Origin: Micromonospora saelicesensis
GTDB taxonomy: Bacteria; Actinomycetota; Actinomycetes; Mycobacteriales; Micromonosporaceae
Assembly: GCF_900091575.1 (NCBI RefSeq)
Contig: NZ_FMCR01000005.1
Location: forward strand, 186,001 to 250,000
Length of the DNA: 64,000 bases
Direction of reading: 5' to 3'
Made by a program: the position numbers and the translations under genes. Positions 56,420 to 64,000 of the stretch are shown one piece after another. Each line of letters starts with the position of its first letter. Within the stretch, counting starts at the first letter, position 1. Under the pieces are notes generated by a model, which saw only the letters and a program-made list of their open reading frames with translations, was not told the origin of the DNA and searched no databases.

Positions 56420-57070
56420 TCACGGGCGGTGCAGGACGCAGATGACCTTGCCGAGGATCGTCGCGTGATCGCCGGGCAGTACCGGGTAGCGGGGGTTGCG
56501 GGGGACGAGTTCGGCGCGGCCGTCGCGGGTTCGGTACTGCTTGACGGTGGCTTCCCCGTCGAGCATTGCGGCGACGAGGTCGCCGTTGTCGGCGACCGCC
56601 TGCTGCCGTACCACGATGATGTCGCCGTCGGCGATGGCCGCTTCGATCATGGAGTCGCCTCGTACCCGTAGCGCGAACAGCGTGCCCCGGCCGACCAGCT
56701 CGGCGGGCAGGGACAGCACCTCCTCCACCAGTTCCTCGGCGAGGATCGGCGTTCCGGCGGCGATGGCTCCCAGTAGAGGCACGGCGGTTCCGCGCGGGGC
56801 TTCCGACTTCACCGGCGGGTCGTGGCCGAGCATGGGGCGGGCGTCGACCGCTCGCGGCCCGCCAGGAGCCCGTCGGATCAGGCCGTGGTGGGTGAGGGTC
56901 TTCAGGTGATGCGCCACCGAGGAGGGGGAACCGAGCCCGACGGCCGCACCGATCTCCCGCACCGTCGGCGGGTAGCCGTGCCGCTGCACCCAGCCACGGA
57001 TCACGTCGAGGATCTGCCGTTGCCGGGCAGTCAACGACACCGGATCAGGTGGCACGTCAGGAGCGGTCAT
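56420..57070 (-). CDS. lexA: LexA-type self-cleaving repressor
   Basis: 216 residues from ATG 57070. N-terminal winged helix LTARQRQILDVIRGWVQRHG, YPPTVREIGAAVGLGSPSSV, AHHLKTLTHHGLI. Cleavage Ala-Gly in LGAIAAGTPIL, catalytic Ser in RVRGDSMIEAAIADGD and Lys in GEATVKQYRTRDG, all present. Such repressors self-cut on RecA filaments, derepressing targets upon DNA damage. Being inside the island, it is probably a second LexA for element genes rather than the main SOS regulator. I found no clear LexA box (GAACxxxxGTTC type) in the 437 bp upstream. Confidence 0.85.
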   Translation of the reverse strand: MTAPDVPPDPVSLTARQRQILDVIRGWVQRHGYPPTVREIGAAVGLGSPSSVAHHLKTLTHHGLIRRAPGGPRAVDARPMLGHDPPVKSEAPRGTAVPLLGAIAAGTPILAEELVEEVLSLPAELVGRGTLFALRVRGDSMIEAAIADGDIIVVRQQAVADNGDLVAAMLDGEATVKQYRTRDGRAELVPRNPRYPVLPGDHATILGKVICVLHRP

Positions 57071-57507
57071 CCCAGGACGATATCGCGAACTTAGAACGGA
57101 TGTGCTAAACGGGTGAATGGGGCACGGTCTGCGCGTGTCTTCGAGACGTGGCCGGCGCCTGGCGCATCCCGGCTTGTTTACGTGGGGCAGGGCGACCACG
57201 GGGGGGAGCCGCCCTGCCCAACGATGCCGTCACGGTAGACCTGGCCATCGGCGCAGGACAACCCCAAGGGCGGCCCCACGCCGGCGCCTGTGCGATTCGG
57301 ATCAACCCCATCGGGGTTCCCCTGCGCTGGCCGTCAAGCGCCGTCACCAAGCAAACGGCCCGTCGGCGTTCAGCGTGCAGGGGAGCGCCTGATGGACCGG
57401 ATGGTTCGGGTGCGGCGACCGAGGTCATAGCAAGAACGCCAGTCCGGTATCGCGGAATGCGTCGGGAGCGGTGCCGGTCGTCGCATTATCTGAAGCTGGC
57501 GGCGTGT
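57071..57507. other. Intergenic region upstream of lexA
   Basis: 437 bp. Short open frames exist but none looks coding. Contains the lexA promoter region (cgaacttagaac just ahead of the gene) and no recognisable gene. Confidence 0.55.
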
Positions 57508-58128
57508 TCACTCCGGCGGGAGGATCTTCAGGTCGGCGTTCATGCGGGTGGCGACGTCGGCGTCGAGTTGCGGGCCGTGGGCGAAGGTCCAGCCGCCGTC
57601 GCGGATGTTGGTGATGGTCTGGGTGAGAGCGCGTCGTGCGTACACGACGCTTTCGTCGCTCCAGAGCACGGCGGTGCCCTGGGCGGTGGTGTGGCTGTTG
57701 CTCACGGCTTCGCCGAGCAGGGTCAGGCAGTTGCTGGCGTCGTCGAGGACGCCGACGGCCTCCCACTTGTCGCGGCGTCCTGTTGTTAGCCGGTCGTGGT
57801 TGAGGCTGACGCATCGCACCGCTTGGGCGAGCGACGCGATGAGCCGGCCGGTGTCCTCCAGCTTGATCACCGCGGGGGAAGCGTCGGCCACTTCGCGTTT
57901 CTGCGCGTCGTCCGCCTGCTTGAGACGGGTCACGAGGTCGGCGGGGTCGACGTTAGGAAGGTGGGACCGTACGTAGGTCTCTGCGCGGATGCCGAGAGTG
58001 GCGGCGGTGGTGTTGACAAGGTCGGCGAGGATGTCCTGGGCGGTGACCGCCGAGATGTCCAGGCCTTGACGGCGGCCTTCCTCGCGCAGCCGCTCGACCG
58101 CTTCCTGGAACTTGATCGTCCGACGCAC
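57508..58128 (-). CDS. Conserved-looking protein of unknown function
   Basis: 206 residues from GTG 58128, with ggaggac just upstream. N-terminal helical part (TIKFQEAVERLREEGRRQGL, LADLVNTTAATLGIRAETYV), then LEDTGRLIASLAQAVRCVSL and VLWSDESVVYARRALTQTIT. No family recognised, no membrane segment or signal. Divergent from the gene at 58333 (204 bp between), with which it may form a unit. Confidence 0.7.
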   Translation of the reverse strand: MRRTIKFQEAVERLREEGRRQGLDISAVTAQDILADLVNTTAATLGIRAETYVRSHLPNVDPADLVTRLKQADDAQKREVADASPAVIKLEDTGRLIASLAQAVRCVSLNHDRLTTGRRDKWEAVGVLDDASNCLTLLGEAVSNSHTTAQGTAVLWSDESVVYARRALTQTITNIRDGGWTFAHGPQLDADVATRMNADLKILPPE

Positions 58129-58332
58129 GCGTCCTCCTGTGGTGGCCCTCCATCCGCACGATAGCCGGCCGGTGCGTGGGCAACCCGGAAGCTGTCCACA
58201 GGGCGGATCTGGTCGCCGAGCCAGGTAAGGCAGGCGCGCCCGAACGGGCCTGTGTCGCGGAGCCGGATCGGACTGTCGCAGAGGGATAATGCCCCAGGTC
58301 GCCCGTCGAAGGGGTGGCGGGAGGAGCGGGTT

Positions 58333-59322
58333 ATGCCGAAAAAGCGCACACCTCGCCAGCGTCGCGCCGCGCAGCAACGCGCACGCCTGCAGCAGCGGCA
58401 AGACGTGGCTCGGCAGGAAGAGTTCCACGAACAGCATGCCCGTCTGGTCCTCGACCGGATGGGGGACCCCCGGTTCGTGCAGCGCACCGTCGGCGCGGAC
58501 GGCGCTGCCACGTTGACGTGGGACGCGGGGTCCGAGACGGGTACGGAGTTGCGTGAGGGGTTCCAGGCGCAGTTCGCGGCGTTCCGGGAGAAGTTCGGCC
58601 GCGAGCCGGGACCGAAAGATCCGGTGTTCTTCGACCCGGACGCTGACGAGCCGACCCCGTTGAGCCAGCGGAACTTCGATGACGCCGTGGACCACATGCT
58701 CAAGGCCGCCGAGGACGCGGGGGTGGACCCGGCCCCGATCCATGCCTGGCGGGAGGTCGGCTACCTCGTCACGGAGGAGAACCAGCACCTGTTCAGCGCC
58801 GCCGAGGTACAGGCCTACGCCGACGCCGTGACCCGCCATCGGGGCGACGTCGAGGATATTGACCTCGCGGCGACGGTCGAGCTCTCCGCGGACGGGCTTC
58901 GGGACCTGATCGACGAGACGATCACCAGCGGTATGGAGGAACCCGCCTGGCGGATTGGGGAAGCCCTCGACCACGCCGACGATCCCGACGCCGCCGGTCT
59001 CGCCGCCACCACCCTGACCGCCGTTCTGATGACCTGGCTGACCAGCGCGAAGGCAACCGCGACCACTGACCTCGCCGGCCCCGCGCTGGGGTGGATCCGC
59101 CAGAACCTTGACGACGAACCCGCCGATCAGGCATTCCAACTCGCGGGTCTTCTCGGTAGCCCTCTGGCACCGACGGTGACCGTCAACGAGGCACTCGACC
59201 GGCTCGGCGACGCGTTCCTTCCCGCCCTGATCTGGCTCGTCTCCGGGTTGGTCGCCACCGAGGCGAACGGCGACGTGGAATGGCTCGTCCAGTTCGACCC
59301 CGACATCGACCAAGACGACTGA
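58333..59322 (+). CDS. Protein of unknown function
   Basis: 329 residues from ATG 58333 (gaggagcggg upstream). Very basic start (MPKKRTPRQRRAAQQRARLQ), then acidic helical body; landmarks FREKFGREPGPKDPVFFDPD, PAPIHAWREVGYLVTEENQH and a C-terminal Leu-rich segment (LPALIWLVSGLVA). No catalytic motif or known domain found. Lies between two genes with a possible defence role. Confidence 0.7.
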   Translation: MPKKRTPRQRRAAQQRARLQQRQDVARQEEFHEQHARLVLDRMGDPRFVQRTVGADGAATLTWDAGSETGTELREGFQAQFAAFREKFGREPGPKDPVFFDPDADEPTPLSQRNFDDAVDHMLKAAEDAGVDPAPIHAWREVGYLVTEENQHLFSAAEVQAYADAVTRHRGDVEDIDLAATVELSADGLRDLIDETITSGMEEPAWRIGEALDHADDPDAAGLAATTLTAVLMTWLTSAKATATTDLAGPALGWIRQNLDDEPADQAFQLAGLLGSPLAPTVTVNEALDRLGDAFLPALIWLVSGLVATEANGDVEWLVQFDPDIDQDD

Positions 59323-59589
59323 GTTACCTCACCGGGCACGCGAATGCCGGCCCAGCGATGGTTCGGTTCGGGTGAGGGTCGACCGGCACTTGAGCTGCGG
59401 AGCTTCCATCCCAGCCGTATGGAAGTGGCATGTGCGGGCTCCGAGGACGGGCGGTGATGGCGGCCTCGGCCTGGTAACCGAGACGGTGACGGAGGCGGCC
59501 CGTGTGAACGGGGCGGTGAAGTCGACGAGGCAAACGGTGGCAGCCGGGCAGGCGCGCACGGCTGGCAACGAGGCGGATGGGGTTGCAGG

Positions 59590-61854
59590 GTGAAGACGTC
59601 GTCGTTGGGAATGGAGCGCCGCGGCGTTGCCGAGGTGCAACTCGCGTTCACCAATCTGACCTGGGCGTTTCGGGAGCAGCGCGAGGCGGATCAGGGTATC
59701 GATGCTCATGTCGAGGTCGATGGTCTGACCACAAACCCCACCGGCCGGTACATAGCCGTTCAGATTAAATGCGGGCCCACGTTCTTCAAACGCAGGACGC
59801 GGATCGGCTGGCGCTTTACTGGAGAGCCTCGGCACCTCACGTACTGGCTGGCCAACCTGATGCCCGTGGTGCTCGTCATCGTCGACCCGGAGACCCGAGT
59901 CGGCTACTGGGTTCAGATTACCGCCGACGCGGTGCGCGAGACCGACCGCGGCTGGTCGATCGAGGTGCCGTCCGCGAACGTACTCGACGCGTCATCGCGT
60001 GACACCCTGCGTGACATCGCGTTCGCCGCTCCTTCGGCCAACCCGGATCCTGTCGCGGAGGTTCTGCCGCTGCTGCCACCTTCCACGGTGGAGATGCTGT
60101 CGGCTCTCAGCCAGGTCGACCCCGATGGTGCGCGGCGTCTCGCGCGGATGCTCAGCGGAGGCCGCGATGACCCGAGGGCGGTCGTGGAGCCGCTCCTTGC
60201 CGCGAGCCGGGGCTGGGTTCACGCGACAGTGGCGCGGCTTGCGACCGTCGGGGCGTATGCCAACGACCACGGCCACCAGGACCTGGCAATGGAAGCGTTC
60301 GCGCTGGCGGCCGAACGGGATCCGGACAACCAGCCGCGGCTGCGTGGCATCGCGGCGATCATGGCCATCACTGTCGGGGACAGGAGCCAAGCCGCCGGCC
60401 TTCTCCGTCCCGTCCAGGGCCCGCAACGGGCAGGGACAAACCTGCTCATGGACGTCGCCGTCTGCGCCCTCGAAGCCGATGAATCAGGCAGGGAAGACCT
60501 GCTGGAGAAGCTACTAATCGATCGGTCTGACGGTGAGCTCGATGCGGAGCCCACCTGCCTGTTGTTCCTCGCGGAGCGCGCTGCCGGCCGGGGCGACTTC
60601 GACCAAGCGCTGGCCCTGTATGACCGCGTCTGCGAACGGCAACCGACCAGCACCGGTGGCAGGCTCGGCCGGGCCAGGGCGCTCATGGAGCGCCTGCTGC
60701 GCGGCGCCACGACGCTACCGTTTCAAGACCAGCAGGAGGTGGTAGCGCTCGCCACGTCCGTCCGGGACGACCTACGGCGATGGGCTGGACCCAGCGAGAC
60801 CGTGCACCGCCTTCTCGTACAGGAGCGCATGCTCGTCGGCGCGTTCATGGAGGTCATCGAACTGGCCACGCCCACCGCATTCGGCGGCCAAGCAAACGAC
60901 CGCGAAGCGAGCGACCCCGTCGTCGCGATCGTGGGCGCCCAAGCCAGCATTGCCCTGGACGACCGCATTCGCGCCGTCCGGTTCGGCGACGCCATGCGCG
61001 GCACACCCGCCGAGCCACTGATCCGCGCGCTCGCTGCGGACCCGCGTCAACCCGCCACGGCTACGGTCGCCATGTGGCGGATCGCGCTCGACAATGCGGA
61101 CACCCCGCTCGCGGCGAGGATCTGCCTGAACCAACTCGCCTCCAGAGGCGCCCTCGATGCAACGGACCTCGACCGGGTGGCGGTGTTGGCGAATCTCGAC
61201 GACGGCGACCGTGTCGCTTACACCGCACGCAACGCCGCTGCTAGCGGTGACCACGACGGAGCTGTCACGCTGCTGCGGTCTGCCTGGTCACCCGCTGCGG
61301 GAGAGTTGCTGATCGAGATCCTTCGTGAGGCAGGACGCTACGACGAGGCCCTCGCCGTGTGCGAAGAAACCTGGACAGGATACGGGGCGCTCCAGGCGCT
61401 CCAGGAGAAAGTCAACATCCTGGCTATCCGAGGCGACCTCGACGCCGCCGACGAATGCGCCAAGGATCTCCTCGCCACCGGCGAACTCGCAACCGAGCAC
61501 CGCAAAGCCCTGCATCGCCGCCTCATAGAGCGCAGAGCCACGCGGAACGACTGGGCTGGCGTAGAAGCGTGCTGCCGGGCAGCACTCAAAGACGAACCCA
61601 CGAACCGTGATCACGCATGGGCGTTGATCATCTCTCAGCTCAACCAGAACCGGTGGGACGCGGCGTGGACGTCGTACCGCCATCTGCGACCCGACGTGAC
61701 CGATCCAGGCATCGTCTCCGCCTGGGTCGACCTGCACCTACGTTTCGACAATACGCCGCAAGCCCGAGCCACCGCTACGACGCTGGCCAGCCGCTTCGCG
61801 CACGAGCCGCACACACTCGCCCTACTCGAAAGGCTCAACAACCCGGCGCCGTAA
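59590..61854 (+). CDS. DUF4365 nuclease-like domain fused to TPR repeats
   Basis: 754 residues, GTG start. N-terminal ~145 residues match DUF4365: RRGVAEVQLAFTNLTWAFRE, GIDAHVEVDG (D38, E42), GRYIAVQIKCG (Q58, K60) and YWLANLMPVVLVIVDPETRV. That is a PD-(D/E)XK-type arrangement. From ~200 on it is a chain of tetratricopeptide-like helix pairs (AMEAFALAAERDPDNQPRLR, DFDQALALYDRVCERQP, GRYDEALAVCEETW). The nuclease-like domain plus repeat sensor is a common layout in anti-phage proteins. Stand-alone gene in the island. Function as a defence effector is inferred. Confidence 0.8.
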   Translation: MKTSSLGMERRGVAEVQLAFTNLTWAFREQREADQGIDAHVEVDGLTTNPTGRYIAVQIKCGPTFFKRRTRIGWRFTGEPRHLTYWLANLMPVVLVIVDPETRVGYWVQITADAVRETDRGWSIEVPSANVLDASSRDTLRDIAFAAPSANPDPVAEVLPLLPPSTVEMLSALSQVDPDGARRLARMLSGGRDDPRAVVEPLLAASRGWVHATVARLATVGAYANDHGHQDLAMEAFALAAERDPDNQPRLRGIAAIMAITVGDRSQAAGLLRPVQGPQRAGTNLLMDVAVCALEADESGREDLLEKLLIDRSDGELDAEPTCLLFLAERAAGRGDFDQALALYDRVCERQPTSTGGRLGRARALMERLLRGATTLPFQDQQEVVALATSVRDDLRRWAGPSETVHRLLVQERMLVGAFMEVIELATPTAFGGQANDREASDPVVAIVGAQASIALDDRIRAVRFGDAMRGTPAEPLIRALAADPRQPATATVAMWRIALDNADTPLAARICLNQLASRGALDATDLDRVAVLANLDDGDRVAYTARNAAASGDHDGAVTLLRSAWSPAAGELLIEILREAGRYDEALAVCEETWTGYGALQALQEKVNILAIRGDLDAADECAKDLLATGELATEHRKALHRRLIERRATRNDWAGVEACCRAALKDEPTNRDHAWALIISQLNQNRWDAAWTSYRHLRPDVTDPGIVSAWVDLHLRFDNTPQARATATTLASRFAHEPHTLALLERLNNPAP

Positions 61855-62469
61855 CGACTCCGCGCACCCGCGCCGCCCTCCCCTCAACGCAGCCGTGACT
61901 GGATGGCCCTACCGGAGGCCCCGTCAGCCTGCCTTCGCGCCCCGTCGGGCAGACCGATCAACTATCGCGGCCGAAGCACCACAGCGAAGACGATCTCCGC
62001 GAACCGCCGTCCGCGCGATCCCACCGCTGGCCCTGCCCATCGCCGCTCTGCGGCCAGCCAACGGACACCTGGGTCAGGATCGGCCGCACAGGGAAGGCAG
62101 ACCGTTGCCCGCCGAGGTCGAGCGACTGGCCCGGCCTCGGACCTCGACCTCCAAGTCGTAGTACCGCAACCGCCCGCGCCATTCGCCCAGGCCGGCCCAA
62201 CGGCGTGCGCTGCCCGGCTCTCCCGTTTACATCGCCGGAGGGAAGAAGAGGATCGAGTCATCACCGACGGTGCCAGCCCCTGCACGACCTAACCAAGGCT
62301 CTCGCCGAGCTGCTCGATTCCTGCCAGGTCGAGCGATGCCAGAGCGCTACGACATTGTCGCCGATTCAGGCTGCGTGATCCACTCTTGCCGAACAAATGT
62401 ACGAAGGGCGGATTTTGTCGCACCCATCTGTAAGCATCCACTGCATTGATGGTCGCGCGAGAAGGGAGG
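61855..62469. other. Gene-free stretch before the Wadjet-like operon
   Basis: 615 bp. Short frames on both strands (for example 62289-62510 minus) show no similarity or initiation signals. The Wadjet promoter should lie in 62330-62450, which is visibly richer in A and T (aacaaatgtacgaaggg, attttgtcg). Confidence 0.55.
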
Positions 62470-63984
62470 ATGATGCGAACCGATTGGTGGCGGGCTATCG
62501 AGCCGGACATGTGGCGGTTCGTCGGCGAACCGCTGGGTAACGCCCGCGAGGACTACGCCGCTGTTCTCTCCGCTTTGCTGCGATTGAGCGGCACTGCGCC
62601 GCTGTCAACGATGCGCGACATCGCGGAGCAGATGACGCGGGATGGCTACGGCGAGCCTATGCCCGCCGACCTTCTCCGAAGCCGGCTCGATGAGCTGGTC
62701 CAGATGCGTCTGGTACTGCCGTTCTTGAGCCCAACGGCATCGCGAGAGGACCTCCGCGACGGCCACCGCCGTCAGGAGGCGTGGGCGTTGAGCAAGAAGG
62801 GCCGCATCATTGTCCGGTCGGTCCGCGACGCGATCAACGACCTCGATCGGGTGCTTGCGCTGCCCCCGCGGCTAATCGACTCAATCCAGGACACGCTACG
62901 TCAGCTCCTCCTTCACCTCGACAAGGAGCCCATGCGGGTCGCCCTGGACATCGCCGCCGTGCGGTCGCAGGTCGGTCAGCTGCTCAACGCAGCCGGCGAC
63001 TACTACGAGGCGATGCGCATGCTGAATCAGCATGACGTCACCGACGATGAGGTCTTCGGCGAGAGCCGGACGCGCATCATGGTGGTGCTGCGGCAGTTCG
63101 TGCAGCACACTCAGACAGCGCTCGCGCCGTTGAGGCGCAGCCTCGAGGCTATCCGGGTGGAAGGCTACGCCGTTATCGCTGAAACAGGCGCATCCGGCGC
63201 GGGCGCCGTCGAAATGGGCGACACGGCGGCGTGGATCGACGACGCTGTGACGCACTTGGAGAGCCTCGACGCGTGGTTCACGCCCGGCGGCAACATCGAC
63301 AAGATCATCGACTCGGCCATGTATGCAATCGATGCCCTGCTCTCGGCCATCACCCGCCGCTACCATGCCTCCAACCGCACCAGCGATCTCGCGGCGGACT
63401 TCCGGCAGCTGGCGCTGATGATCCACGCCCAAGGCGCCGACGCCGACGCCTACGCCGTTTTCGCCGCCGCCACCGGGATGTGGGCAGCCCAACACCCGAA
63501 GGTCCCTCATGAGGACGACGACATCCTGCCGGCAGTCACCGTCGCCGCCGGGCCCAGCGTCAACGTTTCTGTGAGCCTCCGCAGTCGCGCCCCCAGCACA
63601 TCGACGCCACGGACCGCCCACCGGATGGAAAACCTGGCGCTGTCGCGCGAGGCGGAGGAGCAGGCTGCCCTGGCAGAGATGGCCAGGCTCGCCGAGCTGT
63701 CCGAAGGCCTGTTAACGCCGGGCCAAGTGGGCCTGACCCACTTCGCTGGCATCGACAGCGCCCATTTGCAGGTACTGATCGACCTGCTGGAGGAAGCCAT
63801 GGACAGCTACGACGCCGACCTAGGGTACGGGGAAGCGCTCACCTTGCGGTGCCGCATGCGACTCAAACCAGGCCGTATCGGCAGGGTGACCACCGTCCAG
63901 ACCGCCGAGGGCAGCCTCACCGCGCCCGACGTCTGGATCGAGATCTCTCCCGTCGTCGCCGATTCGACCAGGTCGCATCGATGA
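62470..63984 (+). CDS. jetA: DUF2397 (TIGR02677) protein, JetA of a type II Wadjet system
   Basis: 504 residues from ATG 62470 (gaaggga adjacent; ATG 62473 is equally likely). The pattern follows DUF2397: MWRFVGEPLGNAREDYAAVL, IDSIQDTLRQLLLHLDKEPM, LDAWFTPGGNIDKIIDSAMY, RTSDLAADFRQLALMIHAQG, VFAAATGMWAAQHP and near the end RMRLKPGRIGRVTTVQTAEG then LTAPDVWIEI. In type II Wadjet, JetA (kleisin-like), JetB (DUF2398), the SMC-like JetC and nuclease JetD (DUF2399) cleave circular plasmid DNA. Only JetA is complete here; the next gene starts within its stop (ATGA) at the window edge. Confidence 0.82.
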   Translation: MMRTDWWRAIEPDMWRFVGEPLGNAREDYAAVLSALLRLSGTAPLSTMRDIAEQMTRDGYGEPMPADLLRSRLDELVQMRLVLPFLSPTASREDLRDGHRRQEAWALSKKGRIIVRSVRDAINDLDRVLALPPRLIDSIQDTLRQLLLHLDKEPMRVALDIAAVRSQVGQLLNAAGDYYEAMRMLNQHDVTDDEVFGESRTRIMVVLRQFVQHTQTALAPLRRSLEAIRVEGYAVIAETGASGAGAVEMGDTAAWIDDAVTHLESLDAWFTPGGNIDKIIDSAMYAIDALLSAITRRYHASNRTSDLAADFRQLALMIHAQGADADAYAVFAAATGMWAAQHPKVPHEDDDILPAVTVAAGPSVNVSVSLRSRAPSTSTPRTAHRMENLALSREAEEQAALAEMARLAELSEGLLTPGQVGLTHFAGIDSAHLQVLIDLLEEAMDSYDADLGYGEALTLRCRMRLKPGRIGRVTTVQTAEGSLTAPDVWIEISPVVADSTRSHR

Positions 63985-64000
63985 CCGCCCTCGACGAGTT
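63981..64000 (+). CDS. Start of the next gene, expected JetB (DUF2398), cut by window edge
   Basis: ATG 63981 overlaps the JetA stop; six codons are visible (MTALDE). DUF2398 is expected at this place, but six codons cannot prove it. Confidence 0.5.

Noticed and set aside
57071..57110. LexA box upstream of lexA (cgaacttagaac)
   Set aside because: It contains GAAC twice in the same orientation and lacks the GTTC half-site needed for an actinobacterial SOS box.
57508..59313. 601-codon open frame on the minus strand
   Set aside because: Only its last 206 codons (from GTG 58128 with a good ribosome binding site) look like protein; the rest is antisense to the gene at 58333.
62289..62510. 73-codon minus-strand frame upstream of the Wadjet-like gene
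   Set aside because: No recognisable family or start signals, and it overlaps the start of the DUF2397 gene.
1..64000. CRISPR array
   Set aside because: No regularly spaced short repeats with unique spacers were seen. The only tandem repetition is the VSAPPxxGQP-coding stretch at ~42,700-43,050, which is protein-coding.
44768..64000. Right attachment site of the island
   Set aside because: No second copy of the tRNA-Leu 3' end was found to the right, so the far border is taken to be outside the window.

Overview
The window is very GC-rich, with GTG starts, GTGA/ATGA gene overlaps, mycothiol- and F420-type enzymes, an LpqY-SugABC importer, CebR-type operators and a conservon-like kinase pair. 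Together with several long palindromic repeats this points to a filamentous actinobacterium, most likely Micromonospora or a close Micromonosporaceae relative. This is inferred from gene content; no 16S gene is present.

Left part (1-44,850) reads as chromosome. It opens with a truncated XRE/DUF5753 regulator, a small Cys-pair protein and a PIN/ribbon-helix-helix toxin-antitoxin pair. A trehalose-type ABC importer (lpqY-sugA-sugB-sugC) is followed by malQ. Next come a winged-helix protein, an SDR/MerR divergent pair with a textbook MerR promoter, a DUF4190 membrane protein, a HipA-like kinase/DUF3037 pair, wrbA, and a fused anthranilate synthase behind a Trp-Trp leader peptide. An FGGY sugar kinase and a two-gene partial conservon follow. 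A cellulose section holds an intracellular GH1 beta-glucosidase and a secreted CBM2-GH48 exocellulase, divergently arranged around three CebR-like boxes. After several metabolic singletons, a TnpB-only IS200/IS605-type element sits against a remnant of ltrA. Then come an LLM oxidoreductase/SDR pair, a methyltransferase, and a five-gene envelope operon (TPR-proline-rich-FN3 membrane protein, FN3 surface protein, MoxR, DUF58, TgpA-like protein) in which the transglutaminase domain has lost its catalytic Cys and His.

Right part (44,768-64,000) is an accessory island. It starts at tRNA-Leu(GAG) followed by an AbrB-like gene and a tyrosine recombinase, the layout of an integrative element inserted at a tRNA. 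The cargo is mostly candidate defence: (a) a three-gene ABC-3C/Lamassu-like cassette of middle component, zinc-hook ABC/SMC ATPase and a large protein ending in a PD-(D/E)XK-like nuclease motif; (b) an HhH-GPD DNA glycosylase next to an EVE/PUA-like plus HNH nuclease; (c) a LexA-type repressor and two unrecognised proteins; (d) a DUF4365 nuclease-like/TPR protein; and (e) at the right edge, a complete DUF2397 gene and the first codons of the next gene, the start of what should be a type II Wadjet (JetABCD) operon. Decayed fragments, including a gene with a nonsense codon, lie between them. The right end of the island is outside the window.
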